A DNA stretch of 64,000 nucleotides from Gonium pectorale (taxonomy: Eukaryota > Chlorophyta > Chlorophyceae > Chlamydomonadales > Volvocaceae), in the NCBI GenBank assembly GCA_001584585.1, contig LSYV01000031.1:449408-513407 (forward strand). Reading direction: 5' to 3'. The notes below the pieces were generated by a model. That model saw only the letters and a list, made by a program, of their open reading frames with translations, did not search any database and had not been told where the DNA came from. Below, piece after piece: positions 32,929 through 44,900 of this stretch. The position numbers and the translations under genes were made by a program. Position 1 is the first letter of the stretch, and each line of letters starts with the position of its first letter.

Positions 32929-34980
32929 TCAGTATCCCGTCTCCGGCTTCATGCCATTCAGCTGCGGGCCCTCCGCCTGCGCGCCCCCCGCATGTGCGCA
33001 CTCCGCCCGAGCTGCCAGCTGCTGCTCCTGCCGACGCGCCCGCTCCTCCCGCAACATGGCCAGCACCGCCCGCTCCTCGCCCCGCTGGCCCCACGTCGCC
33101 GCCTCCGCCGCCGCCTCCCAGTCCAGCGGCAAGCCTGCTCGCAGCAGCGCCCGCAGCATGGGCAGCCCAACGCCCGGGCAGGCGCCTGCGCAGACGAGGT
33201 AGCGGAACAGGCTATCGGGCTGGCCCCAGGGGCAGCCGAGGCGGACCAGGCAGTGCAGCGTGGCGGGGTCGTTGTTGGAGGCGGCGTTGATGTAGGCCTG
33301 GCCGTCGTCCTGTGTACGGCAGCCGTACAGCACCGAGGGCGGGATGAATGTATGTACGGCGCGGAGAAGCCAGGCAGGCAACCGTTGCCACTGAAACCAC
33401 TCTGTCAGATTTTGAATCCTGATAGGGCGCACCTATACTTCCGTCCAGGACGCTGCCCGTGACCGAACCCGCCCACACAGCACCGTCACCGCTTGCATAC
33501 ACGATTACCAATCCACTGTCATCCCTTTGTTCCAATACGCCGTGTCCCGTCCCGTCCCCCGTCACCCCCTGCGCGATCTCACCCCCATGGCCCAGCCCCG
33601 CTCCACCAGCCACTCCAGCGCCTCCACATTGCCCGCGGCAGCCGCAAGGTCCAGCGTCACACTGCCGCCGTGCGGTGCGCAGCCGCGCTCGCACAGCCAT
33701 GCCAGCAGCTCCAAGTTGCCCGACAGAGCCGCCTCGTCCAGCAATGCCGGACTTGGCTGCACCTCTACGCCGGGCGCCTCCACCAGCCAGGCCACCACGT
33801 GCAGGTGGCCGCCGGAGGCGGCCTCCCAGACCGCCTCACCCACCTCCGTGCCAGTTTCCTGAAGGAATTGAAGCATGGTCAGGTTGCCGGCGCGGCCGGC
33901 GGCGACGACGACCTGCTCGGAAACGGGGTGGCCGCGCTGGCGGAGCCAGGCCAGCCGCTCCATGGCGTCGGGCAGGCCGGCAACGGCGGCGCAGGCGCCA
34001 TCCGTCCGGGGGTACCCCCGGGCCTCCAGCCACTCCACCTTGGCGCGCCAGTCGGGCGTGGGGCTGCCGGCGGCAGCGGCCATGACGCAGGCCCTCTCGC
34101 TGTCGGCGACGTGCGCGTGGGCGTCTTCGTCCCCCTCTTCATCCCGCTCGGGATCGCTGGGGCTGTCCTCTGAGTCGTCTCCGCTTTCGCTGCCCGTATG
34201 GCTATTGGTAGCACCTCGCGCGTTGTGTTCCCGTCCCTGCGCTCCCTGAGGATGCTGTTGCTCCAGCGACTGACGCTGCCCCGGTCCAAACCAATCTTCG
34301 TGCAATCGCTGCAGCGTTGCCAGGTCGCAACCCCCGGCCACTCCCACCAGGAGCCAACGCTTGTGGTGGGGCTGCTCTGCGGGCGGCTCGGGCAGGCCGA
34401 AGCGGTCGGGGTATGCCGACATGAGCCATGCCAAAAGCTCGGGATGCCCACCCCGAGCGGCCGCCTGGTCCGCAGCCGTCACAAAACCGCCACGGCCATT
34501 GTCCAAAAGCCATGCGCACATATCCCTTTGGCCGCCAGCAGCCGCGGCGTCGAGGGCCCCCTCGCAGGGGCAACCCTGCTGCACCAGCCACTCGCACATG
34601 TGGGCATGGCCCGCAGCGGCCGCCGCACCGAGCACCTCGCCCGTCGGCAGACAGCCAGCGCTGGTAATTGCGGTCTCCATGTTCGGGACGCTCCCGCTGG
34701 ATGCCGTCAGGCAGAGCAGTTTGAGGCGGTGGCGGTAGCGCATCGCGCGTGTTGCTCCGAGGGCGCCCCACCGCCACGTAAAGGCGTGCCGCGGCACAGG
34801 CTCCGACAGCCGCACTAAGGTGTGCTGGGGCCCCCGGAACTGCTCCGCCGCGGCCTTGTTGACAAGGCGCAGCGTGCAGGCCCTCTCATTCGGTGACAGC
34901 CAGCTCGCGATCCTCTCTGCCAGCTCAGGCTGCAGCTGCTGCCAAACGCGACCCGGCCCAGGAGATTTTTCTTGTAGCAT
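32929..34980 (-). CDS. Ankyrin-repeat protein with F-box-like N-terminus
   Basis: Two exons, 34980-33583 and 33309-32929, join in phase 0 (592 aa); the joined sequence LVERGWAMG|DDGQAYINAA continues an ankyrin repeat, which supports the splice. The N-terminus WQQLQPELAERIASWLSPNE followed by CTLRLVNKAAAEQF has the pattern of a short F-box-like helix pair. At least eight ankyrin units of the volvocine type follow (for example AAAAGHAHMCEWLVQQGCPC, ASGGHLHVVAWLVEAPGVEV, AALSGNLELLAWLCERGCAP). An acidic, His-containing loop (ESGDDSEDSPSDPERDEEGD) splits the repeat array between residues ~270 and 300. The C-terminus is a charged helix (LREERARRQEQQLAARAE). Ankyrin arrays bind proteins, and an F-box would suggest a substrate adaptor for ubiquitin ligase; both are inference. 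Confidence 0.8.
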
Positions 34981-36096
34981 CTGTCAAGGCTGAGTGCAAT
35001 TCATGCCAGCTTTCTCGTGGGCTTCATTGGATGCATCAAAGCATATTTTGTATAAGCCCCGTGCACACAGCGCAACTTAATGAACGTGTCGCGACACGCG
35101 ACAAAAGCAACGCACTGTCCCTACCTGCCCAATTGATTTCTTCTCAAACGCTTCGTCATAATGCTGATACAAAATCTACGGATAACAAGTCAGAAGTCCG
35201 CCAAGTCCCCTGCTCCATAGGTCGCTGTCCCATGGGTCTGTACTGGAACTGCTGCAGTACCGTATCAGGTACGTACGTGCATCTACGGAAATGAACGGAA
35301 TCCATCCGAACAGACGTAAACACTCTGGGTTGGGTGGCAGCGGCCCATACCTTTGTAACAATTGTTCACAGGATCACAGCTGTGTCCTACACGGTCCTAC
35401 TGGCGCCGCTGAGTGACAGTGGGAACCACAAGCTGGTGTACCGCCCGTCTGCCCATATACCTCGCCCGCCATGCCCTGTACTCGGCTCCCAGCGGGAACA
35501 TCACCCCCCCCCCCCGAGTGTGTATGTCCATAGAGGTTGCCTTCCCCGTTTCTGGTTCTCTATTTCTTGAGCTGGCTGCTGCAGATTCCAGGGCTTGATC
35601 TCGCAGGCTGCTCAGCCCATCGACCTCTTGCTCACACACGTCTCGACTCAAATGTTACATGTTAATGCGGCACAACTGCGGACCCACGTGGGCGGCCCTT
35701 GACCAGAGCCTCAGCACGTACAACTCTCATACCCTGCGCCCGAATCATCATACGCCACCGTGCTGCTTGCACACCACCAGCCGGGATGGCTGGAAAGAAA
35801 CGGCGGCATTCCACGATACCAGTGTTCACAGCCAGCCGTCACGGCTGTCCTTCCTCACCAAGAGGCTGTGTGGCCATGCAACCCCACAGTGCTTCACGCT
35901 GCACCTGCAGCTCGACTCCCCTGGGCGCCCTCCGTTTGATGCAATGCTGCCGTGCCGTTTACCACAAGGCCCAGCGGCTGAACCCCGCCTCAGTTGCTCA
36001 ATTCCCACCCCCTGCCCTGCATCCCCGCCAGACTCCACCAGACTCTACCGTCAACAAATCGCTTGACAATTTGACAAGCCCCCATGGGGCGCCAGC
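34981..36096. other. Intergenic region with dispersed repeat copy 3
   Basis: It contains the repeat at 35443-35568 and otherwise no supported gene. A TGTAA on the minus strand near 35652 could serve the IQUB gene, but it lies about 440 nt past its stop. Confidence 0.5.
35443..35568 (+). repeat. Dispersed repeat, copy 3
   Basis: It repeats CCATGCCCTGTACTCGGC, GTGTGTATGTCCATAGAGG and TGCCTTCCCCGTTTC in the same order and orientation as 3249-3372. It also contains a run of 12 Cs (35503-35514) where copy 2 has only short C runs. Confidence 0.7.
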
Positions 36097-39000
36097 TCAC
36101 GCGACCATGGTGGGCCGCGTGCCGAGCGACGTGCCGGCCTTGGCCATGGCCTTGTCCACCCGCTCGTACAGGTAGGTCTCAAAGTCCATGGGCACGATCT
36201 GGAAGCGCGCCGCCTCGGGGTTGAACTCGGGCGTCTCGATGAAGTTGAGGAAGAGCGACGAGATGCGCTTGCGCAGGCCCTCCAGCATCTTGGGGTTGCG
36301 CCCGCGGTTTAGCATGTCGGCCTCACGGTCGATCAGGTCCACCACCTCGCGCGTGAGGTCGCAGTCAAACTCCTTGACCGTCCACTTGACGTGGAGCAGC
36401 ACGTCCAGCCGCTCGTCCACGGTCAGAAGCGGCAGGTTTAGACCTGCGAGTGGGCAATACGGGGGATGTGTGGACGGTTGAGTGAGAGCATGCGTGACGG
36501 AATGCTTAAGCAGGACTCTTAAACCAGGCAGCAAAGCAGCCGGCAGCCCATGAAAGGTGGGCGGGTGTATGGAGAGTGTGTGGTAGGGTGGCTGCGTGGG
36601 TTGGCAGGCAGCCCGCTTGCAGCCGGGCCACGAGAGGCCAGCGAAGGTGCACGAGGCGGGGTGCGTCGACTTTGCTTCGAGCTGAGCAATGAGCTTCCCC
36701 GGAAGCGCCCGTCCGTCGGTGCGTACTGCTGAGCCCCCGTGGAGCCGCCCGGTTACGGGCGACGGAGATCGTGCAGCTCACGGAGACGCCCCGCGGCGGC
36801 CTCGGCCACGCGTAACCCAAGGTCGAGCTCGCACTCGGAGGCTCCGGATGCACCGGACGCACCGCACCGGGTACCTCGCTCACCGTTGTATAGCTGCTGC
36901 AGCTCCTTGGCGCGCGTCGTGAAGGGCGTGTGCACGTCCACCTTGCCGCCATTGCGCAGCGTGAACTTCTTGGGGCGGGACATCTCGGTCAGCGTGTGCT
37001 GGATGCGCGCCTCCTTGTTCTCGTGGTTGGCGTTAATCTTGAGCCGGTCGATGGTCTGGCGGGCGGACGGACAAGGTGGGACAACGGGGCAAGGGAGTGA
37101 GCGTCAGACCAAGGGGGCCTTGCGGAGCGGGGGAGGAGGGCACTCTTGGACAGCCGGCTTGGGACGTTGACATGCGTGCAGCTAGGCCGTTGGCCCTGAA
37201 CGCGGTCACGGCTCGTGCCCAGTCGTCCCCACCCAACACATGCTGTGCAGCGCCTGCCTCAGCTCTCGGCACTGGCGGCGCCCATGATCTGGGCGCTTCG
37301 CAATCCCACCCGCAATCCACATGGCGCGCCCCACAACCGCACTTCCCCGCCCACCCACCTGCAGCAGCTTCGTCTCCTTGTGCAGCAGCTGCTGCAGCAC
37401 CTGCTGCTCCTGATCCTTGGCCAGCCCCGCCTCCTTGATCTTGCGCGTCTCCTGCAGCCGCCACGCCTCCAGCTCGTTGTACAGCACCTCAAAATCTGCC
37501 GCGGAGCGCGGGTGCATTCGGCGCTGGATCTCGCGCCGCCGGTGCTCCTCCGCCTCTGTCTGCGCCGCCAGCTCCTGCTCGCGCAGGAAGGCCTCCCGCT
37601 CCGCCTTCTTGCGCCGGAGGTAGGCGGCGCGGCGGCGGCCCATCCAGCCGCGCACCCAGCGCTGGATGCACCGAGTGGCCGCGATCACAATGGCCTCCCG
37701 CTCGTCGGCCGTCTGGTAGACCCCTGGGGTGACCTCCCTGCGGGACGCGCCGGCGGCGGCGGCAGGGGGGCCGAGACCGGAAGCATAGTGACGGTGCGAA
37801 GCGGCAGGGAACTGCAGCCCCGACGCGCTGTAACCCCAACGAGAGGTTTACGGGATGCGTTGCAATGTGGCCTCGTGGATTGCGCCTGTCCGTGCAAGCA
37901 CGTGCTGCCCGGCTGCGGTCCGAGCCCTGGAGCGCCCGTGGCGCGCGCCTCCACGCACCAACAAATCTTTGCGTTCGGATGAACGCCAAAGCCTTTTCAC
38001 GCCCCGAGCCTGCCCACAGCCCCGCCCGTCGCGTTCCGTACGGCACTGTACGGCGCCGCGTGACTTGTGCGCACTCACTTGTCGTAGGTGGTGTCCAGCA
38101 GCATGCCCGGCCGCTCCATCTGCGTTGCCTGCTCGCGCACCGTCTGCTGGCTGTGCACCTTGACCTTGACGGTCTGCGTCTCGCGGCTCAGCTTGCGGTC
38201 CTCCTCGCTGTACTTGGGCGCGCGGGGCGTCTGCGCTTCCACCCGCCAGCAGGGGGTTGTGGTCACGATCACGATTGGCGCGGGGAGCAAACCGCCCGGG
38301 GAGTGCAGCCCCGGGATGCCACTGCGAGACCGCCGGACCGCCACGGAGGTAAGGCGGCAACGCCGGACACACTGCAGACATCACCCCTTCGACTCCCTCT
38401 GGAGCTGGGTCCTACAACAACACCATCACTTTCGTGCTTACCCTCGTCGCATGAGTCATTCCATTTCAACACTGCAGACACACTCAACAGCTGCAGGTGG
38501 ACGCGGAGGCCAACTTCCCAGCCAAATCAACCCCAATCCCAGCCTGGCTGCTTTTGGTTGCTGTCCTTGTTGCGGAACATTTGAACACGCCGCTACGTAC
38601 CCAGCTGCACTTGGATAGGGGTCAAGCCCCGATAGGGGCCAAGCCTGAAGCCCGATCAACCCCCAACTCCCAACCCCACCGCAGCCCACCTGCGTGCCGG
38701 CGTGGTGGTACACGGCGCCGGTGCGCTTGTTGCGGAAGCCGCCCAGGTAGGGCTTGGGGTCGCACTGCGTCAGGTCCATCAGCACGCGCACCAGGCGGTG
38801 CGGCAGGCCGGGACCCTGCTCCACCTCCACCTCGATAGCCTGCAGGCGGTTACAAGGTGATTTGCGGTCGGTGGTTGGCGGTTGGTTGGGGCCAACAGGT
38901 TGGGGTTGGGTGGTGGCTCAAAGGCGGTTGTTTGAGAGAAGGGGAACGAGCGTGGGCCCGCGTGGCAAGGCGCGGTCCAGTGACGGGAGGGAGACGGGAG

Positions 39001-40923
39001 TTAGTTGGATGCGGACTGGCCGCGGGGCGCGGGTGTGGGTGTGGGTGTGGGTGCGGGTGCGGTTGGGGCGCGGGGGTGGGGGGGGGCGTAGCGCGGCCAG
39101 GCGAGGACCGCGGTGCGGCGGGGCGAGGGGCACCGGCGTGGGCTCTCCGGGCAGCGCTGCAAGCGGCTGCTGGCAAGCCGTCTGGGGCGGGGCGGGAGCC
39201 CGTGGAGCGGCAATGCCACCCGGTCAAACGCCTGCACGCCGTCCCGCCAACAGGCATCCACTACCGTAGCACAAACGGCCTTAGCACAACAGCACATCAG
39301 GCCTCGCCGCCGCCATCCACGCCCCTGCCAGAATGCCTGGCAGCCGCGGCGCTATGCCACGCGCTTGAGCCACGCCGCACCATGTACCATTATGCGCCCT
39401 CGATGTGGCGGATGCCCCTACCACCAAACAGGCTACCACTATGCCATGCTATGCCATGCCGCCCACACGTCCCTTTCCGCCACACCACCACCATGTGGTT
39501 TCCAACTCCCTCTCTACCTCTCGCTCGCCCATTCATGCCAGTCTCCCCGCCAGAGTACGCCCCGCCTCCCAGGCGCGTCAACTCTGTCCCCTCTGCGTCC
39601 CCTGCCCCGCCTCCCCCGCCTGCCCCCTCACCCGCCTGCCCCGCCTCCCCCGCCTGCCCCCTCACCCGCAGGCCTGGAGCGATGTATCGCTCAATATGCG
39701 CCGCGGGCTGCAGCGGCCGGTCCTCCGGAATCGTCGGCGGCAGCGCCGAGCCGCGGTGCGGCAGCGGAGGCGCCGTCGCGGCCACCGCCGGCACCGGCGC
39801 GGGGTGGGCCGCTGCCGGCGCCGGCGCCGCCGCGCCCGGCCGTGAGCCCGGCCGTGAGCCTGACTGCGAGGTGCCGGGCCGCGGGGGTATCGTGCCGCTG
39901 GGAGCCACCGGTGGCAGCCCCACGCTGTCCGGGGTTATGTCTCGTCGCGTTGCGGAGCCGGGCCGGCTGCCGCCGGCGGGGGAGCCCGATGCTCGCCGGA
40001 CAGCCGACCCCGGCCGCCCCCCGGAGCCGGGCCGCGCTGAGCCGGGCCGTTCACCGGAGGCTGGGCGGGAGGTGGAGGCCGCGGGCTGGTCGCCGCCCGC
40101 GGATGCGGGGCGCTCCGCCTCCGCCTCCGCTTCCCAGTCCTGGGGCTCAGACTGCTGGGGCTGCTCCGCCTCCTCCTCGCCGGGCTGTGACGCTGCTGCA
40201 TCATCCGCCTCGGCGTCTGGCCCCGCTTCCGCCTCGGCTTCGGCGTCACCCTCCGGCACCGGCGCCAGCTCCGATGCCGGGTCGGCATCAGGGTAGGCGT
40301 CTGGCGCCTCGTCGGCCCCCTGACCTGGCTCAGCGCTGGCCTCGCCGCGCCCCAGCGCCCCCGGGTCAATCATCGCGCTGTCCTCATGCGTCGCCACCGA
40401 CTCGTCCGCCTGTGGAGTCGGTTGCGACGAGACCTGCTCCAGCGGAGCCTCTTCGGGCTCCGCGCCCGCGTCCGCCTCCCCATCGCCGGGCTGCGACAGG
40501 ATGGAGGCATGATGTTATGTGACAAGGCTAAGGGGCCAGGATGGGGGAGGGTGTAAGGGTCCGGCCTCACCTCTTCCTCCTGCCCATCTCCGCTGTCTGC
40601 GTCTGCCTGAGTGGCCTGTGTCGCTTCCCCCTGCCCTGTGTAGGACGATATTAGGTCGGGATGGTCGGCGTCCTGAACCGTGTTGGAGCCCTCCTCCGCG
40701 TGCTGCGTTTGTGGGTCTACGCCCACGATTGTATCAAGTCCATTGTCTAACCGCGACGGTGATGGCGCTTCTGATCCAGGGCCTGGGAAGGGCGGCAACG
40801 TGTCATGCCAGCTCTAAGCGACACCATGTTTGAACTAATCTGCCAATTACCAAGAGGCTCAGATGTCTCCTCGTAATCATCTGGGGCTCCCCCTTCAACT
40901 TGGTCCACTTCGGTGTCGCTCAT
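36097..40923 (-). CDS. IQUB: IQUB-type radial-spoke protein (IQ motif; ubiquitin-like domain not seen)
   Basis: IQUB is an axonemal protein of radial spoke 1 in cilia that binds calmodulin-like light chains. Eight exons join in phase: 40923-40851, 40770-40571, 40490-39666, 38839-38690, 38230-38079, 37737-37359, 37055-36884, 36443-36097 (765 aa). Diagnostic blocks are YLGGFRNKRTGAVYHHAGTQ, RETQTVKVKV, the perfect IQ motif IQRWVRGWMGRR (residues 491-502), PRSAADFEVLYNELEAWRLQ, RLKINANHENKEARI, MSRPKKFTLRNGGKVDVHT and LTVDERLDVLLHVKWTVKEF with LTREVVDLIDREADMLNRG. These follow animal IQUB in order and spacing. The first ~350 residues are acidic and then Ser/Pro/Arg/Gly-rich with RPGS/RPGT repeats; the ubiquitin-like domain expected just before EVEVEQGPGLPHRL is not recognisable. 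I believe the Chlamydomonas counterpart is FAP253, from memory. The start MSDTEVDQVEGG at 40923 is clean and splices in phase. Confidence 0.9.
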
Positions 40924-41910
40924 CGTTTTAAGAGGCGTGCACTAATATTTCAGTTGTATTGCATCGCTATCAAGCTGCGTCGACGTGCTGCTTACACAAT
41001 AGGGCCTATGGCAGGAGTCGGAACTAACAACTTCGAAGTACGGCACCTTTGTTACTATCACAGGTATACAAATACTCATGAGGCCGGTACTGTGTACCTG
41101 TTGAGTTGATAGATCGAACGGCTTGGGCGCCCTCAGTGTGCTGGGGGCTCGCATGGGGGGATCCCATGAGGGGATCCCATGTGGCACCGCAACTGAACCC
41201 CTCGATTTCGCAGCAACTACACCGTCCTGTGGACTGTCGCATGCCGGGCCATCATGGCCTGCGACATGCGGTGTATGCTCTGTTCACGCTGACTGCCGTG
41301 GCCATGTCCGGGGTGGCGGGGTGCAGATGGTCATACAGTCTGGGGCCCAATATCCTCGCTCGCATTGATGGACTTTTCAAAAAGCGCAACATGTATGACA
41401 TTCAGCGGAGCCATTTCGCGACGGCCCAGTAAAACAAGGAATGCGCCTGCTGCATTACCATGTGCTGCACACGCAGCGGCCAACGTCGCAGCACCACACA
41501 CATGATAGGCTACATATGTACAAAGGAAGGAATGTCGCCATTCAGTGCCCACACCCTCACCACATAGACACTGCTTGCCGCATGGCACCCGACCAAATGG
41601 GCGCCTGGGGAAGGCGCCCGTAGACGACGGCAAAGGACTACCGTGACCGCATCATTACCGTTTCCCCTTCCTAGAGGCGCAAAGAATGCCGAAAACTGCG
41701 TGCCGTACTATGGGCCGCACAAAGAATGCTTTGGCGCCTGATGTAAAGAATTCATACCATTTGCCATGGTCCCGCTACGGTAACGATTTTTCTGTTAACC
41801 AAACCATAACGAATAGGTTCCCTGGAGCACCTGTCTCCGCGTTCGTTGATTCGGGGTGAAGACATGTGCGGTCTCAACTGCACGGTCTACAAACTCTTGG
41901 GTTCGTCGAT
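40924..41910. other. Intergenic region, IQUB promoter side
   Basis: The near-neutral composition (about 40924-41110 and 41640-41840 are AT-richer) fits an IQUB promoter/5' UTR plus the PP2C 3' UTR. A direct repeat of GGGATCCCATG occurs at about 41158-41181. No gene is supported. Confidence 0.5.
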
Positions 41911-44900
41911 TCACACATGCGAGGGACTCGCCTCCAGCAGCCCACATGCCTGCATCCCCACCGCCTCCCCTTCCTTCTCCTCTCCACCTCCGCGCATCAA
42001 GCCCTTGCAAGCGCCCTCCCTTCCGCCGTTGCCACCGCCGCGCTTGACGCCACCGCTGTGGCGCGCCTGGCGGCTGCTGCCAGCGACGCTTGTCGGCACC
42101 GCGTTCTTGTCGCAGCCTCCGGGGCGGCTCAGGAGAGGCATCCAGTTGTCAGCTGCCGCCGCGGCAGCCGTCGGCCCCGCCACGGCCTCGGACACCGCGC
42201 CTACGGCCGACGTGCCGAAGCCGCCGCGGCCCCTGCTGCCGGTCCCGCGCCGGCGCCCACGCTGCGATGCCTCCCCCGCCTCACGCACCACCTCTTGCGC
42301 CTGCTGCCGCAAGTCCTGGCGCTCCATCGCGCCGCCCCATTCCGCGTACAGAGCCGAACCGGCCGGCTCCGACTCCTGCCCTGCCGCCTCCGGCGCAGCC
42401 ACGGCCAGGCGTCGCCGCGCCGCTATCCCCGCCGCTGGCGCCGCCGGACCGGCCCGCTGGGAGAACGGTAGAGCAGGTCCGGATGCCTGGTGAGCTGGGA
42501 CCGCGGCCTCTGAACGGCGTGCGCCGACCCACGGGTCTTCCACCATCTGGCTTACCACCTCGCCACCGCAGGCGTGCACGACCGCCTCCGTCACCATGCC
42601 CTCCTCCACATCCGCCCGCGCCAACGGCACCACCACGGCGTCTACCGTCGCCGTCGCCGCCGCTGCCGCCGCGGCGCCGCCACCACTTGCGCTGGCCGCA
42701 GGCCGCACGCCATGCATAAGCACGAGCAGTACGGTGACGTTGTCGTACGCGGTGCGCTCGCTGATGCACGCTTCCACGCACAGCTGAGCGCAGACGGTTT
42801 CGGGGGACAGACCCGCCGCCAGACGATCCGTCACAAACGCGTGGACCTGTGAGCCAGGGGTACGCCAGTAGCGTCGCGAAATGTTAAAGGATTGCTCATG
42901 TGCTGAGGATGAACAGGGACATGAGCGCAGAAGTGAGCGCAGGAGGAATCCAGTCAGGTCGGGCAGCGGCCAGGCAGCATACATAGCTTGGCGGCGGGGA
43001 AAACTTCAGGGCCGCTGCAGAACTCGCAAGAGCGACTTGCGACATCGCCCGCTCTTTGACCCTTGCTCTGCCTCCACATCCGTGGAAAAGCAAAGGCTAC
43101 TCCATCTTCACGGCTGTCACGATCCCGCAGCGAGCTCCTGTGCCACACCCACCTGTGCGTTGTCCATCACGTTCCACAGCCCGTCGCTCGCGAGCAGCAA
43201 GTAGCACCCAACGTCGCGGCAGCTTACGGGCAGGACGCCCTCCAGGTCGCCTCCGCCGGTCTCACTCCCACCGGCTCCGCGGCTGGTCTCGCTGCCGCCG
43301 CTGGTGGTCTCACTTCCCCCACTGCCGCCGGCGGCGCAGCCAAGGCCGGCCACCGGCCGCGCAGCGGGCTTCTGCTCCTCTTTCTCTTCCTCCGCCACCA
43401 GCACCTCCACCTCCATCCGCAGGCCCTGCTTCCCCTGCTGCGACCCTGCTGCCCTCGCAGCTGGCTCACCTGCCTCGAACACCTGCGAGTCCGCCTCCTC
43501 GCCCTCCTCCCCCTCCCCGTTGCCGCCCTCCTCCTCCCCCTCCCCCTGCTCCAGCTCCAACCCCAGATGCAGCAGCTGCGGGTCCGCGGTGACCGCCTGC
43601 AGGTGCTGCGGCAGCCGCACCGCGCGCTTCATGTCGGAGTCGCCAAGCGCCCGGGACATGTCCAGCTCGCCGCACACCCGACCGCTGGCAGACACCCAGC
43701 AGCCCGCCTGCAGGTGCAGTGGGGCCGGCGAGGAGCGGCGGGCGCGCGGGGCAGGGTAGGTTCGAGCAGGCTGTTCGACGGCGGCAAAGTAGCCAATGCC
43801 TTAGTCGGGAAAGGGCCGAACCGTAGCCGTGCTGATTTCGTGCAAGCCTCCACACAAACCAGCTGGGTGAAGGCACGCTCTACCGACGGCGGGATGAAGC
43901 GATGTCGAATGGAAGAAGACTGGAACTGCTTCGGCTGGCATGCTAAGCCTTTTCGGCCCATGGGTCAGGCCTCTCATTACGGCTGCGCACCCATCTGACC
44001 TTATCGAGCCACCCGACCACTAACGCTTCACCTCGGCCGGAGCGTCCCACAATCCTGCCGCCGTGCCCGTACCTGCGCTCCCGCAAATTCACCTACCCCG
44101 TGCAACCCCGTGCTCACCCTTTCGACGCGCTCGCGCTCCGCGGGGTCGCTACCCTTGTGGTCGGTGGTCGCCGCCACCAAGCCGCCGGCGCGGCTGCCGA
44201 TGATGCACCTGGGGCCAAGCGGTTGAAGCGGTTGAAGGCGCGCGTCAGCAGAGATGGTGGCACCCACGGGTAAGCGGCAGAGGGCCACTTGCACACACAC
44301 CGACACACGAGTATACAGGATGCCTTTGCTAGCTACCTTTTTGACCTGTTTTCTCCGTTGCGCATACGTAGCACACGAGGCAAGGAACGCGGTTGAACAT
44401 GCGGCAGCAGAAGCAGCTATGACGCTCGCAACGAGGTCAACATACCGTTAACACCGTGAAAGTAAAATGGTGGAAGCGGTATATGGGACTCAACGGCCCT
44501 CATGGGATGACCGGTGGGCCGCCGTCCTTGCCATCCCCCCGGCCCCATGCGCACCTGCTGTCGCCCACGGCCGCCACCGTCACGCCGTCACGCTCCACCA
44601 GCACTACGGTGGCTGTGGAGCCAGCGACAGGGCCCACGAAAGGGCCACCAGGGCTCCGCCTGCGGGCACAAGAATAGAGGGAGGACACGGCAGGCGGCAG
44701 AAGAAGGATGTGCTTGAGCGGGGAGTCGGGGTTGCGTAGCGCCACTCCGTCGGCCAGGGGCCAAACAAAGGAACAACACCCTGCAACATGGCACCTGCCC
44801 GCAAATCCTCAAAGGCCTTGGTAGCGTGCTCTTGCTTCCTGCCCCGCCCACCTGCCGTAATCCTCCTCCGCTGCCGTGACGGCGCCCGGGTTGGCCAGGC

